A DNA stretch of 64,000 nt. Source: Simmondsia chinensis (lineage: Eukaryota > Streptophyta > Magnoliopsida > Caryophyllales > Simmondsiaceae). Below the pieces are notes generated by a model. The model did not search any database, was not told where the DNA came from, and saw only the letters and a program-made list of their open reading frames with translations. This document shows, in pieces, positions 9,738-20,032 of the stretch. Numbering within the stretch: the stretch's first letter is position 1; each line of letters begins with the position of its first letter. Made by a program: the position numbers and the translations under genes. The stretch spans positions 16,305,387 to 16,369,386 of the forward strand of contig JAGTTD010000014.1 in assembly GCA_018398585.1 (NCBI GenBank). The letters run 5' to 3'.

Positions 9738-10394
9738 TGTTATGTACGGGATTGATTCCCAAACATAAGCTAAGTAAAATAGGATAGATTGAGAAATTGA
9801 GATGAGAAAGAAGTGATTTTAGACTTAGATGAGATAAGAGGGAAAGGAGATGATAAATAGAGAGAGTTAGATGAGAGAGAGAAGCTTTGATCTCAAATGA
9901 GATATTTTTCAGATATTTGATTGAATTCCCTGAATTATTACACTTCCTACTACTCATAGGTAAACAAAGCAAACAAATACATTTAATCAAAACTCTAACT
10001 AACTGACCGTCTCCCACTAAAAATATCTAAAGTATTGAAAATATATAACTAACTAAAATAACTACCTAAGGTTTAAGTGGCGCCAAGACACATCAGTTAT
10101 TACTAAAACCCAGCATTAAGCTAACCAGCAGCAGCAGCCTACATCAGAACGAACTTCTTGTGCAGCCTATTACAACATACGCTAGCTAAGGCTAATACTT
10201 CATTTCCTTATCTGACCAATCACACCAAACAGCAACTAGAGCAGCAACCAAACAACCACAGCAGGACACAGCAGCAGCAGACATAGCAGCAACAGAACAC
10301 ACAGCAGCAGATCAGCAGCAGACTCAGCACAGCAGCAGCAACTCAACATCAGTAACATTACGCAGCCTAAACCTCGAATTCTCAGATCATTATA
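9738..10394 (-). repeat. 5' LTR of N1
   Basis: It aligns with 6772-7435. On the plus strand it runs from TGTTATGTACGGGATTG to CAGATCATTATA. The outer end is TATA instead of the TAACA of its partner, so the terminal CA has been lost by mutation. Element-sense U3 (10240-10345) is rich in GCTGCTG. A TTTCTCATCTC motif lies in the R/U5 part. Confidence 0.88.
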
Positions 10395-10454
10395 CCCGCC
10401 TTTTTGCTTGTGACGATTATTTCCCGCCAATTACTTTGAATTGATGTAAGTAGT

Positions 10455-10462
10455 TATAAATA
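10455..10462 (+). promoter_or_regulatory. TATA box in the 5' LTR of gypsy B
   Basis: TATAAATA within GTAGTTATAAATAAGAAGG, conserved at 21297-21304 in the 3' LTR. It lies about 200 bases before the LTR end, a fitting place for the element promoter. Confidence 0.55.
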
Positions 10463-10655
10463 AGAAGGTTTATACTTGTAATTAATCATCCAATTAAATG
10501 ACAATGAATCCTCTTTAACCCGTCTCAATTCTATCTGTATTTTCTCTTCTACTTTCTTCTATTTCTCATCTCAAAATTCTTCAAAGTTCTTTAACCTCTA
10601 TTTCCTTGATCTCCCTTGATCAAAGAATTAAGGTCACGATCTTAGGAACGTGACA

Positions 10656-10670
10656 AGGTGGTATCGAGCC
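10656..10670 (+). other. Primer-binding site of gypsy B
   Basis: AGGTGGTATCGAGCC begins directly after the LTR end GTGACA. TGGTATC-GAGCC matches the initiator Met tRNA complement TGGTATCAGAGCC with one base missing. Confidence 0.75.
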
Positions 10671-10723
10671 ATCTTTCAATCATCAATCTGGCCATTACTA
10701 GAAGTACACGATCCGCTGCAACA

Positions 10724-11880
10724 ATGTCTTCATCAGAGGAAACAGTTGATTCACAAGTTCAACAACGATTTGAATCGGTAGAAAAGTGCTTGGAGAGATT
10801 GGAGAGGATCTCAGAAAATCAAGTTCGAATTAGCAATGAGCTTAAAACATCCATAGATTCTCAAGCTCAAATTGCCGAGAATCTGAGAGTTACAATGGAG
10901 ACATTGAACACCACTATGAAGCAGTTCACGATCAACCACGAAAAACGACTGGAGGTGACAATTCCGGCAACCACCGTCCATACTATTGCTGTTGGATCTG
11001 GAAATTACGTTCACCTTGGAGGAAATGGCTTAATTCCTCCACCACCACCGCAACTGGAGCTCAGGAATGAGCGTGTTCCTTCACGGATTGGAGCTGAAGG
11101 TGAAAACAATGGGTTTAATGGTAGTAACTGCACTTGGAGTTCTCATCATACCGTAAAACTTGATCCTCCTCATTTTGACTGATCTAATCCTGGGGGATGG
11201 ATCAGGAGATTACTTAAATACTTTCGTTAGTAACAAGTGCCAACGAAGGAGTGGGTGGAGTTTGCATCGAATCACCTACCGGAGCGCGGGGAGGCTTGGT
11301 ATCAAACCTTAGAACTTAAGAATCCGAAAATCACTTGGCAGTTCTTTATTGATGAGCTTTGCAAAAGGTTCGACGATCGATCTATTCATGACATCGTGGA
11401 GGAATTCAGCAAGATTGTCCAAAACGGCACCGTGGAGGACTACATCATACGTTTTGAAGAACTTATGAGTTGGATGCTGATTTATATCCAACCTTAACTA
11501 AGGATTACTTCATTTCCAGCTTCATCAGCGGTCTCATGCCCGTACTCAAAGCCTCAGTCAAAGCAGTACGACCATATGACTTAAGTTTGGTGTTTGAGCA
11601 AGCCAAACTTCAAGACATAGCTATCGCTGAGATCCGTGGCACTAGAGGGACTGGATTGGGTGTCGCTAGGCCTAGTTCCAGTGTCAAGACAGTGTCCGGT
11701 GCACGTACGAGGCCATCTGTGTCGTTCCAGGGCCCAACATCCTCATACGGGTCCGTGTCAAGGTCTAGTGGAGCACGATCAGGATCAGCAGCTTCCTCGG
11801 GCTCCAGCGCCCCAAGGTGCTAGCTCGGCCAGTGTTATAAATGCAGGGAGCGTTATTTTCCAAGGGCACATTTGTAAGCC
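10724..11880 (+). pseudogene. gag of gypsy B (frameshifted)
   Basis: Start ATG at 10724 (MSSSEETVDSQVQQRFE), about 50 bases after the primer site. A coiled-coil-like N-terminal part (residues 1-90) is followed by the capsid core with KLDPPHFD, GGWIRRLLKYF and ERGEAWYQTLELKNPKITW, and by GTVEDYIIRFEEL near 11430. Stops occur at 11180, 11228 and 11231. The frame changes near 11470 to one encoding SSFISGLMPVLKASVKAVRP and returns inside the zinc knuckle: CYKCRERYFP (11833 onwards) and GHICKPKQ (11864 onwards) are in different frames because of one extra base at 11861-11863. The knuckle has the CxxC...PGHxC spacing of plant chromoviruses. Confidence 0.8.
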
Positions 11881-12600
11881 CAAGCAGCTCCAAAGCATGG
11901 AGGGGCAAGAAGAAGGGGAGGAAGAACAAGAAGAGGAAGTGCAAGAGGAGGAGGAGGAGGCTCAAGAGGATGAAACAGGGGTGATGGAGATCTCCTTTAA
12001 CACTCTCTCAGGACGCATTACTCATAACACAATGCACCTAAGGGGGTCTATAAAAAAGCAAGCCGTGACCGTCCTTATTGACAGTGGAAGTACCAACAGT
12101 TTCTTGGACGCTGCCGTGGTCCGTGAACATAAGTTGGAGACAGTGCCAACGCTTGTCATGACAGTCACCGTAGCTAACGGTGAAAGCTGCATGAGTTACC
12201 AAAAATGCATGGGCGTCAAGTGGAAGGTCCAGGGCACCACTTTCACGGATGATCTATGTGTGCTTGAGCTACGTGGTAGCGACATAGTTTTGGGGGTTGA
12301 TTGGTTACAACGTTATGCTCCAATAACCATTGACTTCAGAAACCTCCGTTTCTCTTGCTTTAAGGAGGGGAACGCGATCCAGTTGCAAGGCATGGCTGAG
12401 CAGGCCACTCTACATTCCATATCCGAGCGTGGCATCACACGGTTCTTGAAGAAACAGGCCAGCTGTGTTCTAGGCCATCTTTTTAGGACCACGGGAGTGG
12501 AAATAACTGAAGTTGAGTTGCATCCTGACTTAGCATGCCTATTGAGCCGTTATGAGGACGTGTTTGACATTCCAAAAGGGCTGCCTCCGACTCTTACTCA
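11880..12600 (+). pseudogene. Protease region of gypsy B
   Basis: It begins with an acidic Glu-rich linker (11900-11975), then MEISFNTLSGR and the retropepsin active site VLIDSGSTNSF (12071-12103), with the catalytic Asp in DSG. The flap-side motif GSDIVLGVDWLQRY is at 12272-12313. The enzyme is an aspartic protease that cuts the gag-pol polyprotein inside the particle. This part is open and in frame with the RT that follows, as expected for a single gag-pol frame. Confidence 0.85.
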
Positions 12601-13400
12601 TGATCTTGGCATTCTCACACTGCCGGGCGTGAAACAGGTTAACATCAGGCCCTACCGGTATCTTCATCACCAAAAAGACGAGATAGAGAAGCAAGCGAAG
12701 GAAATGCTCACAACCTCTATCATTCAGCCTAGCAGAAGCCCATTTGCTTCATCCGTCCTCTTAGTCAAAAAGAAGGACGCCACCTACCGCTTTCGTGTTG
12801 ATTACCGCCAGCTCAACCAGATCATAGTCAAGGGCAAGTTTCCCATACCGGTCGTTGATGACCTCTTGGATGAGCTCCAAGGCACAGTGGTTTTTTCAAA
12901 AATAGATCTCCGAGCTGGCTATCATCAAATTCGAGTTAGAGATGAGGATCGCCACAAGACCGCCTTTCGTGCACACCAGGGGCATTATGAGTTCCGTGTC
13001 ATGCCCTTTGGGGCTCACCAATGCCCCAGCCACATTCCAATCCCTAATGAATGAGGTTTTTGCCCCATTCTTAAGGAAGTTCATCTTAGTGTTCTTTGAT
13101 GACATTCTAATATATAGCCTTGGAATGGGCGTGCACTTACAACACTTGACATTGGTCCTGGACCGACTCCGTGCCCATAAGCTGTATGCCAAAAGCAGCA
13201 AATGCACATTCGGACAGGACCATGTGGAGTACTTGGGACATATTATTTCACAAGAAGGCGTAGCCACTGACGCAGACAAGATTGAGGCCATAAGGGATTG
13301 GCCCGTGCCTACCAGTGTCAAAAGCCTCCGTGGGTTCCTTGGTGTTACTGGGTACTACCGTAAGTTCATCAAGGGGTATGGAAAGTTAAGCAAGCCCTAA
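12600..13400 (+). pseudogene. Reverse transcriptase of gypsy B (one frameshift)
   Basis: RT copies element RNA into DNA. Visible motifs are KEMLTTSIIQPSRSPFAS (about 12700), FRVDYRQLNQI (12791 onwards), [15 protein letters not shown] (about 12895) and [19 protein letters not shown] (12957-13013). An extra base at about 13014 shifts the frame before LTNAPATFQ. The catalytic FFDDIL is intact at 13093-13110, followed by [13 protein letters not shown] and the connection motif [19 protein letters not shown] (about 13325-13382). Everything except the frameshift looks conserved. Confidence 0.88.
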
Positions 13401-13870
13401 CAACCCTCCTCAAGAAAGGGGCCTTCCTATGGAGTAATGCCGCACAACATGCCTTTGAGACATTGAAGTCCACCATGATGACAGCACCCGTGTTGGCCCT
13501 GCCTGAATTCAGTGAACCTTTTATCTTGGAGACGGACACATGTGATGTGGGAATTGGAGCTGTCTTGACTCAAAAGGGTAGGCCCTTGGCTTATCTCAAC
13601 CATGCCCTCAGTCCACACCACTTGGGCCTGTCTATGTACGAGAAGGAGCTCATGGCCATCCAAAAATGGAGGCATTACCTCCTGGACAACCATTTCATCA
13701 TCAAGGCGGATCACTCCAGCCTACGCCTTTCTCTTGGACCAACGCATCAGCACAAGGCTTCAGCAAAAATGGGTCTCCAAGCTCATGGGCCTCAACTACG
13801 GCATCCAGTACCGCAAATGGGCCGAGAACCGTGCCGCAGATGCCTTGTCAAGGCGCAGTAAAGGTCCGGA
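13400..13870 (+). pseudogene. RNase H of gypsy B
   Basis: After a frame change at 13396-13460 the sequence reads MKSTMMTAPVLALPEF, FILETDTCDVGIGAVL (first catalytic Asp in ETD), RPLAYLNHALS and YEKELMAIQKWRHYL. The lower part (13720-13860) is split over two frames and ends with WAENRAADALSRR, the usual end of the gypsy RNase H domain. The domain removes RNA from the RNA/DNA hybrid during reverse transcription. It is not functional here. Confidence 0.8.
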
Positions 13871-14440
13871 CCAGGGAACATTAGCCCAGCTGACCATTGT
13901 CACCCCACTTTGTGTGAGAGAGGTTAGCGACAGCTATGAAGGGGATGCTCAGGCCTTCCAACTCCTTGCACAGCTAGTCCTTGATCCTAAAGGGCAACCT
14001 CCGTTTTCTTTTGAGCAAGGAATCATCCGTTACAAGGGTGAAGGCGCAGCCGTGAGAGACAAAGTCTTACACACCCTCCATGATGAGAATCAAGAGCATG
14101 TTCTACCAGCCCAAGCTCAAAGACAGTGTCCATGAATGGGTGCGCAGCTGTGACATGTGCCAGCGCACAAAAGGAGAGCATGCACATACCCAGGCCTACT
14201 TCAGCCTCTGCCAGTTCCAGACGAGGCCTAGGCCAGCATCAGCTTGGATTTCATTGAGCGCCTTCCGAGGTCCCAAGGGAAGGACGTAATCTTGGTTGTG
14301 GTGGATCGGTTCACCAAGTATGCCCATTTTCTGACCTTGGCCCATCCATATACAGCAGCAAGAGTGGCCCAGCTCTTCTTGGACCACATTTACCATTTAC
14401 ATGGACTGCCCAAGGACATAGTCTCAGATAGGGACTCATC
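13870..14440 (+). pseudogene. Integrase of gypsy B, N-terminal part
   Basis: A zinc-binding HHCC region with SMFYQPKLKDSVHEWVRSC-type sequence and CDMCQRTKGEH (about 14150-14180), then the catalytic core MDFIERLPRSQGKDVILVV (14244 onwards), DRFTKYAHF and IVSDRDS (to 14438). IVSDRD carries the second catalytic Asp. Gypsy C entered directly behind this motif with duplication tcatc (14436-14440). The remaining integrase resumes at 20033. Confidence 0.85.
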
Positions 14441-14781
14441 TGTTACGTTTTCCTTTGATATTTTGATGTAATAAATAACTTTTGTGTAAGCCGGGTTCGA
14501 ATTAGCATTTTTGGCGCCAAAGTTAGTTAGGGAGGCTTCCGGTAGTTGTTTTGGCGGGAGTTTAGTTTAAGCTTGGGATTTTGAAGGCTTGTTTCAATTT
14601 TCTTTTATATGGAGTGATCTTGTGTAATTTTGAGATATTCAATGAAATTTACCTATCTCTTTGAAATAAACTTCTCTTCTCATCTTATTTTCTCTCTATC
14701 TTCTCATCTACCTTCAAATCTTTCTCATCCCTTACTCTTTTCTCCTTAGGTTAAGATCAAGATTCAATCTCGATCTTAACA
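14441..14781 (+). repeat. 5' LTR of gypsy C
   Basis: 341 bases, TG...CA ends. It has three TTCTCATC units in the last 120 bases and GGTTAAGATCAAGATTC before the end. A primer site follows directly. Confidence 0.93.
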
Positions 14782-14796
14782 ATTGGTGTCAAAGCC
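14782..14796 (+). other. Primer-binding site of gypsy C
   Basis: ATTGGTGTCAAAGCC follows the LTR end. It matches the initiator Met tRNA complement TGGTATCAGAGCC with two changes. Confidence 0.8.
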
Positions 14797-14827
14797 TTAT
14801 GGCTTCCCAAATTCAGGAACAATAGCA

Positions 14828-16300
14828 ATGTCAGCTGAGACAGCATTGGCCGGTGGTGTAACCACTAGATCAGCTGCTGCTAGAGCAGCTTCCAGACCTC
14901 CGGTGTCTGAAGCAATTGTTGGCAATGATCCTGCAGGTTAGGAGGTTGTTACAAGGAATGTTTTGGAGAATCAATTTAAGGCTCGGGGTGAATACATGAT
15001 TGATCGACTCTAGGTATCACAAGTAGAGTCAAGTCAGATGTTTCAGCAGCAATGGGAGGAGAAATTGGAGCAACGATCTCAACAGGCCGAACTGAAATTC
15101 TTTGATCAGCTCACACGACAGACACAAGAGCTGGAGGAGAAGATTGCAATTAGGTTTGATCCAGAATTGCAGCAGTTGGATGTGAAATTAGTTGAGATTC
15201 GGGAGCAGTTCGGGAGGCCTAATCCTCCATTGGTTCCGGATCCCTTGATGCCAGCTAGCGTGCTTCAGGCTGGTACTTCTGTGAGAGCTGAAACATTAAT
15301 TCGTGATGAAGGAGTTCCGGTTGGGTCTCAAGAGGCAGTTATTCCGGAAAGACCTGAGCGCAGTGAGCAAGATCGACCTCGACATTCAAACTGGACTTAA
15401 GTTGTAGAGGGTCGGACAGCAGGAAGGGATCCTACCTTCAGAGATCAGGGAGTTAGTTTTGGTCATCTGGACAGGCCACCTGATTCTTGGCAACCTTCAC
15501 GATCTGGCAGCAATGAGGAATCATCTAATCATCGAAGCAACAACCACGGACAGCCAAGATTACAAATTGATGCATTTGATGGTAAGCAACCTCATTCATG
15601 GCTGAGAAGGTGTGAGCGTTATTTCCTTTTTTATCAAATTGATGAATTAGAAAAGGTGCAAATTATGGTTGTGTACTTGCTTGGTTATTATGAAGTGTGG
15701 TTCTATAGCTTGATTAGAAGTAGGCCTTCCATTTCTTGGTATGAATTTGCCAAGGTCCTATGTGCTCGTTATAGTGATGAGGATGACAGTGATATTGTGG
15801 ATAAATTTAATAAAGTGAAGCAAGATTCAACTGTCAAGGATTACATGACTAGGTTTGAGAATCTTCGAGCTAGCATTGTGACTGAAATAGAAGCATCTGA
15901 ATCATACTATGTTTCAGCTTTCATCAGTGGTTTGAAGCCTAAGTTGAAGAACTGAGTTAAGGCCATTGATCCTATTGATTTGTCCACAGCTTTTTCTAAA
16001 GCAAAACTCTACGAAGCCACGGTCATAGCAGCAGGTGAGACTTCTATACCTCGTGGAAGTACCTTTATATTTCAGCAGAATTCGAGCAGAAACAGATCTA
16101 ACAGAGGAGAGGACAAACCGCAACAGAAGTTGTGCTTTCATTGTAATCAGCCTTATCAGTTTGGTCACAAGTGCAATCCCAAGTTCCTCATGGCTGTGGA
16201 CGGTACTAATGCTGATGCACACCTTGATGAAGGAGAAATTGTGGATGAGGGTACTGAGTCTAATCAGGAAAGTGTGCAAAGCCTAGATGATGCTGCGATT
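14828..16300 (+). pseudogene. gag of gypsy C (premature stops, one frame)
   Basis: The start ATG at 14828 gives MSAETALAGGVTTRSAAARA. A coiled-coil-like Gln/Glu-rich region (15038-15260) comes before the capsid core QIDAFDGKQPHSWLRRCERY (about 15570-15625), followed by STVKDYMTRFENLRAS and SAFISGLKPKLKN (to 15952). Stops at about 14940 (TAG), 15014 (TAG), 15398 (TAA) and 15953 (TGA) stay in one frame. The zinc knuckle [14 protein letters not shown] is at 16133-16174. The gag packages the RNA and forms the particle. Confidence 0.85.
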
Positions 16301-16950
16301 GAGATTTCAGTTAAGGCTCTTACTGGTAACGGGGCTCATAGTACAATATGGATTAGAGGAATAGCTGGTGAGAGATCCATTATCATTCTTATTGATAGTG
16401 GGAGTACTCATTGCTTCATAGATCCCAAAGTTGTCAAGAAAGTGGGTCATGAAGTGATCAAAACTCACCTGCTTGCAGTTACAGTTGCTGATGGGAAGAC
16501 AGTGACCACACAGAACAATTGCCAAGGATTCTCTTGGTTGATGCAAGACCGTAAGTTTAGCTATGACTTTAGAATGATTCCCTTGGGAGGGTCTGACATG
16601 GTGCTTGGGGTGGATTGGATGAGATCCTATAGCCCCGTATTGTTTAATTATGCAAACCTCTCGGTGTCATTTGATGCTCAAGGATTCAAAGTCACACTGC
16701 AAGGAATTGCTGGACTAGCTCATTTGCAAGTCATAAAAGGTAGTAAGCTCAAGAAGGGCCTTCAAGGTTGTGCTTATCACTGGGTGGGCCGATTGTTTGC
16801 CATTGCATCAGTAGAACTAATTGTCATTGCAGAGCCTGCGGTACAGAATTTGGTAGCAAAATTTGAAGATGTTTTGGAAGTGCCTAAGTCATTACCTCCT
16901 AAAAGGAGTTTCGATCATGAGATTTCTCTCAAGGAGGGGGCAGAACCGGT
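16300..16950 (+). CDS. Protease region of gypsy C
   Basis: Open region within the long frame 15980-17350. [20 protein letters not shown] is followed by the retropepsin active site [10 protein letters not shown] (catalytic Asp at 16394-16396) and by [15 protein letters not shown] near 16588-16632. No break is seen. The domain cleaves the polyprotein during particle maturation. Confidence 0.85.
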
Positions 16951-17690
16951 GAAGATCAAACCCCATAGACATCCTCATGCTCGCAGAACTGAGATAGAGA
17001 AACAAGTGGATGAATTGCTTAAGACTGACTTCATACAAGTTAGTCATAGTCCTTTTTCTTCTCCGGTCAAACATGTGAAGAAAAAAGATGGTATAGCACG
17101 CATGTGTATTGATTATAGGCAGCTTAATTCTATGACTTTGAAGGACAAGTTTCCTATACCAGTTATAGATGATTTGTTGAATGAGTTATATGGGGCTCAT
17201 GTTTTCTCCAAGCTGGACCTACGGCAAGGTTACCATCAGATCAGAGTTTATGAGCCTGATGTGAATAAGACTGCATTCCGGACGCATCATGGACATTTTG
17301 AGTTTGTAGTTATGCCATTTGGCTTGACCAACGCACCTGCTACATTCTAGGCTCTCATGAATGATGTTTTCAAACGATTTCTTAGGAAATTTGCTTTGGT
17401 CTTCTTCGATGACATTTTCGTTTACAGTGCATCTTTTAAGGAACACCTGAAGCATTTGAGGGAGGTATTTTTGCTCATGCGTAAGCATAAATTGTTTGCT
17501 AAGCTGTCCAAGTGTTCATTTGCTCAAGCACATCTGGAATACCTCGGCCATGTGATCTCTTCTGATGGAGTTGCTACCGATCCCTCAACGGTCCAAGCTA
17601 TGAAGGATTGGGCTGTTCCGGTCTCATTGAAGCAATTGAGGGGTTTTTTGGGGTTAACTGGCTATTACCGCAAGTTTATAGCTAAATATG
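16950..17690 (+). pseudogene. Reverse transcriptase of gypsy C (one stop)
   Basis: Motifs in order: [19 protein letters not shown] (about 17010), [20 protein letters not shown] (17098 onwards), [15 protein letters not shown] and [19 protein letters not shown] at 17348-17350 stands where relatives have CAG (Gln). The catalytic FFDDIF is at 17401-17418, then LEYLGHVISSDGVATDPS and [19 protein letters not shown]. The single stop is consistent with a C-to-T change. Confidence 0.88.
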
Positions 17691-18220
17691 GTGCCTTAGC
17701 TAAGCCCCTAATAGATTTTCTTAAGAAGGACTCCTTCAAATCGTCGGAAGATGCTCAAAAGGCCTTCGATGTTCTCAAATCTGCAATGTGCCAAGCACCA
17801 GTTTTAGCTATGCCGGATTTCTCTTCAAGTTTCATTTTGGAGACAGATGCTTGTGGAAGTGGTATTGGAGCAGTTCTGTCTCAAGGGGGGAGGCCTATAG
17901 CTTACCTTAGCCAAGCTTTGAGTGCAAAACATCAAGCTCTTTCCACATATGAGAAAGAGTACCTGGCCATTTTACTTGCAGTTGATAAATGGAGACATTA
18001 CTTAGATGGGCATCACTTCATCATTAAGACTAATCATCAAAGTCTAAAACACCTATTAGAGCAAGGGACTGTCACAAGGATACAAAGGAAAGGGTTGTTG
18101 AAGATGTTGGGACTGAACTATGATATCGGGTACAGAAAAGGCAAGGAGAAATGGGCTGCGGATGCATGTCATGCAAGTTTGAGGGCCATGAACAGGGTTC
18201 CCTTGGATCTGTTTCTTTGA
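17690..18220 (+). CDS. RNase H of gypsy C
   Basis: In frame with the RT. APVLAMPDFSSSFILETDAC (first catalytic Asp near 17845), GSGIGAVLSQGGRPIAYLSQ, LSTYEKEYLAILLAVDKWR and HFIIKTNHQSLKHLLEQ are all present. The end is altered: relatives read ADALSRR where this copy reads AADACHASLR, and the frame then changes before the integrase, ending at 18218-18220. Confidence 0.82.
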   Translation, partial: GALAKPLIDFLKKDSFKSSEDAQKAFDVLKSAMCQAPVLAMPDFSSSFILETDACGSGIGAVLSQGGRPIAYLSQALSAKHQALSTYEKEYLAILLAVDKWRHYLDGHHFIIKTNHQSLKHLLEQGTVTRIQRKGLLKMLGLNYDIGYRKGKEKWAADACHASLRAMNRVPLDLFL

Positions 18221-18289
18221 TTTCTCCTACTTGGATGGAAGAATTGCATCAGTCCTATGAGAATGATCTCTTTGCTTAGGAATGTATAG

Positions 18290-19690
18290 CTGCTGCTAGT
18301 GTGTGTAGGGCCGACAATCTGGTTGCTGGTACATCTGTTACCCGAGGAATAATCAGAATTCAGGGGAAATTGTATATTGGTAGCTCCACTGATCTCAGGC
18401 ACCAGATCATTAATTCAGCTCACCATTTTTAATGGGGAGGTCACTCTGGTATAGAGGGAACTTATCAGAGGTTGAGGCTTCATTTTAGCTGGCCAGGAAT
18501 GAAGAAGGAAGTGACTAATCTGGTGCAAAGCTGTGAGGTTTGTTAACAAACCAAGCTTGGTGATCATAGATACCAAGGATTACTCCAGCCCCTCCCTATT
18601 CCTGAGGGCATATGGCAGCACATAAGCATGGATTTCATCGAAGGATTACCTAAGTCAGAAGGAAAAGAGGTGATTTGGGTTGCAGTGGATCGGTTCACCA
18701 AATCTGGACACTTCATTGCCTTGGCTCGGCCTGTCACTGCAGAAAAATTAGCTCGTGTGTTCTTGGACAACACCTACAAGCTTCATGGATTGCCTCAATC
18801 CATCATTTTAGATAGGGATAAACTCTTCACAAGTCGCTTTTGGAAGGAATTGCTTGGGCTTTTGGGAACAACCTTGGCCATGAGTTCTTCATATCACCCT
18901 CAAACCGATGGACAAACGGAGAGGGTTAATCAATGCATTGAACAGTACCTCAGGAGCATGGTATTTAATCATCCTAAGGTGTGGGGTAGATGGCTCTCTT
19001 TGGCTGAGTATTGGTATAATACTCATTTTCACACTTCCTTGGGCATTTCTCCATTCAAGGCCTTATACGGTTATGATCCTCCTTCTCCTTTTGGATTGCA
19101 AGGGGTTGGGTTTAATTGGAGTGTGGCAGCTGTTATGTTGCAGCAAAGGGGACATGTCCTGCACCAGCTGAAGCTCAATCTCACTGAATCTCAGTCCCGG
19201 ATGAAGTGGTATGCTGATAAAAAAAGAATTGATCGAAATTTTGAGGTAAGAGACAGGGTATGTCTGAAATTGCAGCCTTATAGACAATCCACAGCAGCAG
19301 TAAGGAAAAAAATGTCAAGCTTTGTGCTAGATTTTTTGGTCCTTACAAGGTGTTAGAAAGAATTGGCAAGGTTGCTTACAAATTGGAACTGCCAACCGAT
19401 TCTTACATACATCCAGTTTTTCATGTTTCCCTTCTTAAAAGACAGGTCCAAACTGGTCACAAGTCCTCCTTAACACCTCCAGATGTAGGCTCCAATGGTC
19501 TTATGAAGTTACAACCTGCTGCAACAGTCGAACAAGGATCAACAGCAGCAACGGGCAGCAGAGTTCAGCAGCTGCGAGTCACTTGGAGCAACTTGGATGA
19601 AGCGTTCTCTACTTGGGAAGAAAAGAAGTTTTTGTTGAGTCAATTTCCTTCATTCATTCTTAAGGACAAGAATGTTGTAAGGGGAGGGGA
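18290..19690 (+). pseudogene. Integrase and pol C-terminus of gypsy C
   Basis: The HHCC part (18350-18560) has stops, including TAG at about 18279 and TAA at about 18544 in C-QTK. The core (18628-19340) is open: MDFIEGLPKSEGKEVIWVAV, DRFTKSGHF, a second Asp in ILDRDKLF, and YHPQTDGQTERVNQ with the catalytic Glu. The C-terminal part (19350-19690) has a frame change. It includes [32 protein letters not shown] and FILKDKNVV, the usual chromodomain-like end of this group. The enzyme inserts the DNA copy into the chromosome. Confidence 0.85.
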
Positions 19691-19691
19691 T

Positions 19692-20032
19692 TGTTACGTT
19701 TTCCTTTGATATTTTGATGTAATAAATCACTTTTGCGTAAGCCGGGTTTGAATTAGCATTTTTGGCGCCTAAGTTAGTTGGGGAGGCTTCCGGTAGCTGT
19801 TTTGTCGGGAGTTTAGTTTAAGCTTGGAATTTTGAAGGCTTGTTTCTATTTTCCTTTATATAGATTGATCTTGTGTAATTTCGAGGTATTCAATGAAATT
19901 TACCTATCTCTTTGAGATAAACTTCTCTTCTCATCTTATTTTCTCTCTATCTTCTCATCTACCTTCAATTCTTTCTCATCCCTTACTCTCTTCTTCTTAG
20001 GTTAAGATCAAGATTCAATCTCGATCTTAACA
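19692..20032 (+). repeat. 3' LTR of gypsy C
   Basis: 341 bases, aligned to 14441-14781 without gaps that I can see. The duplication tcatc follows. Confidence 0.93.

Larger units (their letters stand above)
6772..10394 (-). mobile_element. Non-autonomous LTR retrotransposon N1
   Basis: LTRs at 6772-7435 and 9738-10394 (664 and 657 bases) enclose a 2.3 kb internal region. The 5-base duplication cccgc at 6767-6771 and 10395-10399 is perfect. The primer site (9724-9737) and the purine tract next to the low-coordinate LTR both lie on the minus strand, so transcription runs right to left. There is no gag, RT or integrase. The internal region carries a leader (8894-9723), an unfamiliar ORF shared with N2, N3, D and E, and a pol-tail relic. 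It needs proteins from another element to move. Confidence 0.9.
6452..10655 (+). repeat. 5' LTR of gypsy B, interrupted by N1
   Basis: The LTR is 6452-6771 plus 10400-10655, about 576 bases, against 598 for the 3' LTR. The 3' copy has an extra copy of a GTCAAGGTCCAG-type unit near 20958-20990. Non-autonomous element N1 sits at 6772-10394 with its cccgc duplication. A plus-strand TATAAATA is at 10455-10462. Confidence 0.85.
14441..20032 (+). mobile_element. Ty3/gypsy element C (full length, chromovirus-like)
   Basis: LTRs of 341 bases at 14441-14781 and 19692-20032 start TGTTACGTTTTCC and end GATCTTAACA. I count about 18 differences between them by eye (about 95% identity). Target duplication tcatc at 14436-14440 and 20033-20037 is perfect. 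The gag-pol frame starts at 14828 and stays in one frame to about 18150, broken mainly by single-base stops; two frame changes follow in the integrase. A purine tract, GGGGAGGGGA (19681-19690), precedes the 3' LTR. It interrupts gypsy B's integrase. Confidence 0.93.

Noticed and set aside
10236..10430. Leu/Cys-rich minus-strand ORF resembling a signal peptide or membrane protein
   Set aside because: It is the translation of CTG repeats in the N1 LTR, and crosses the LTR end.
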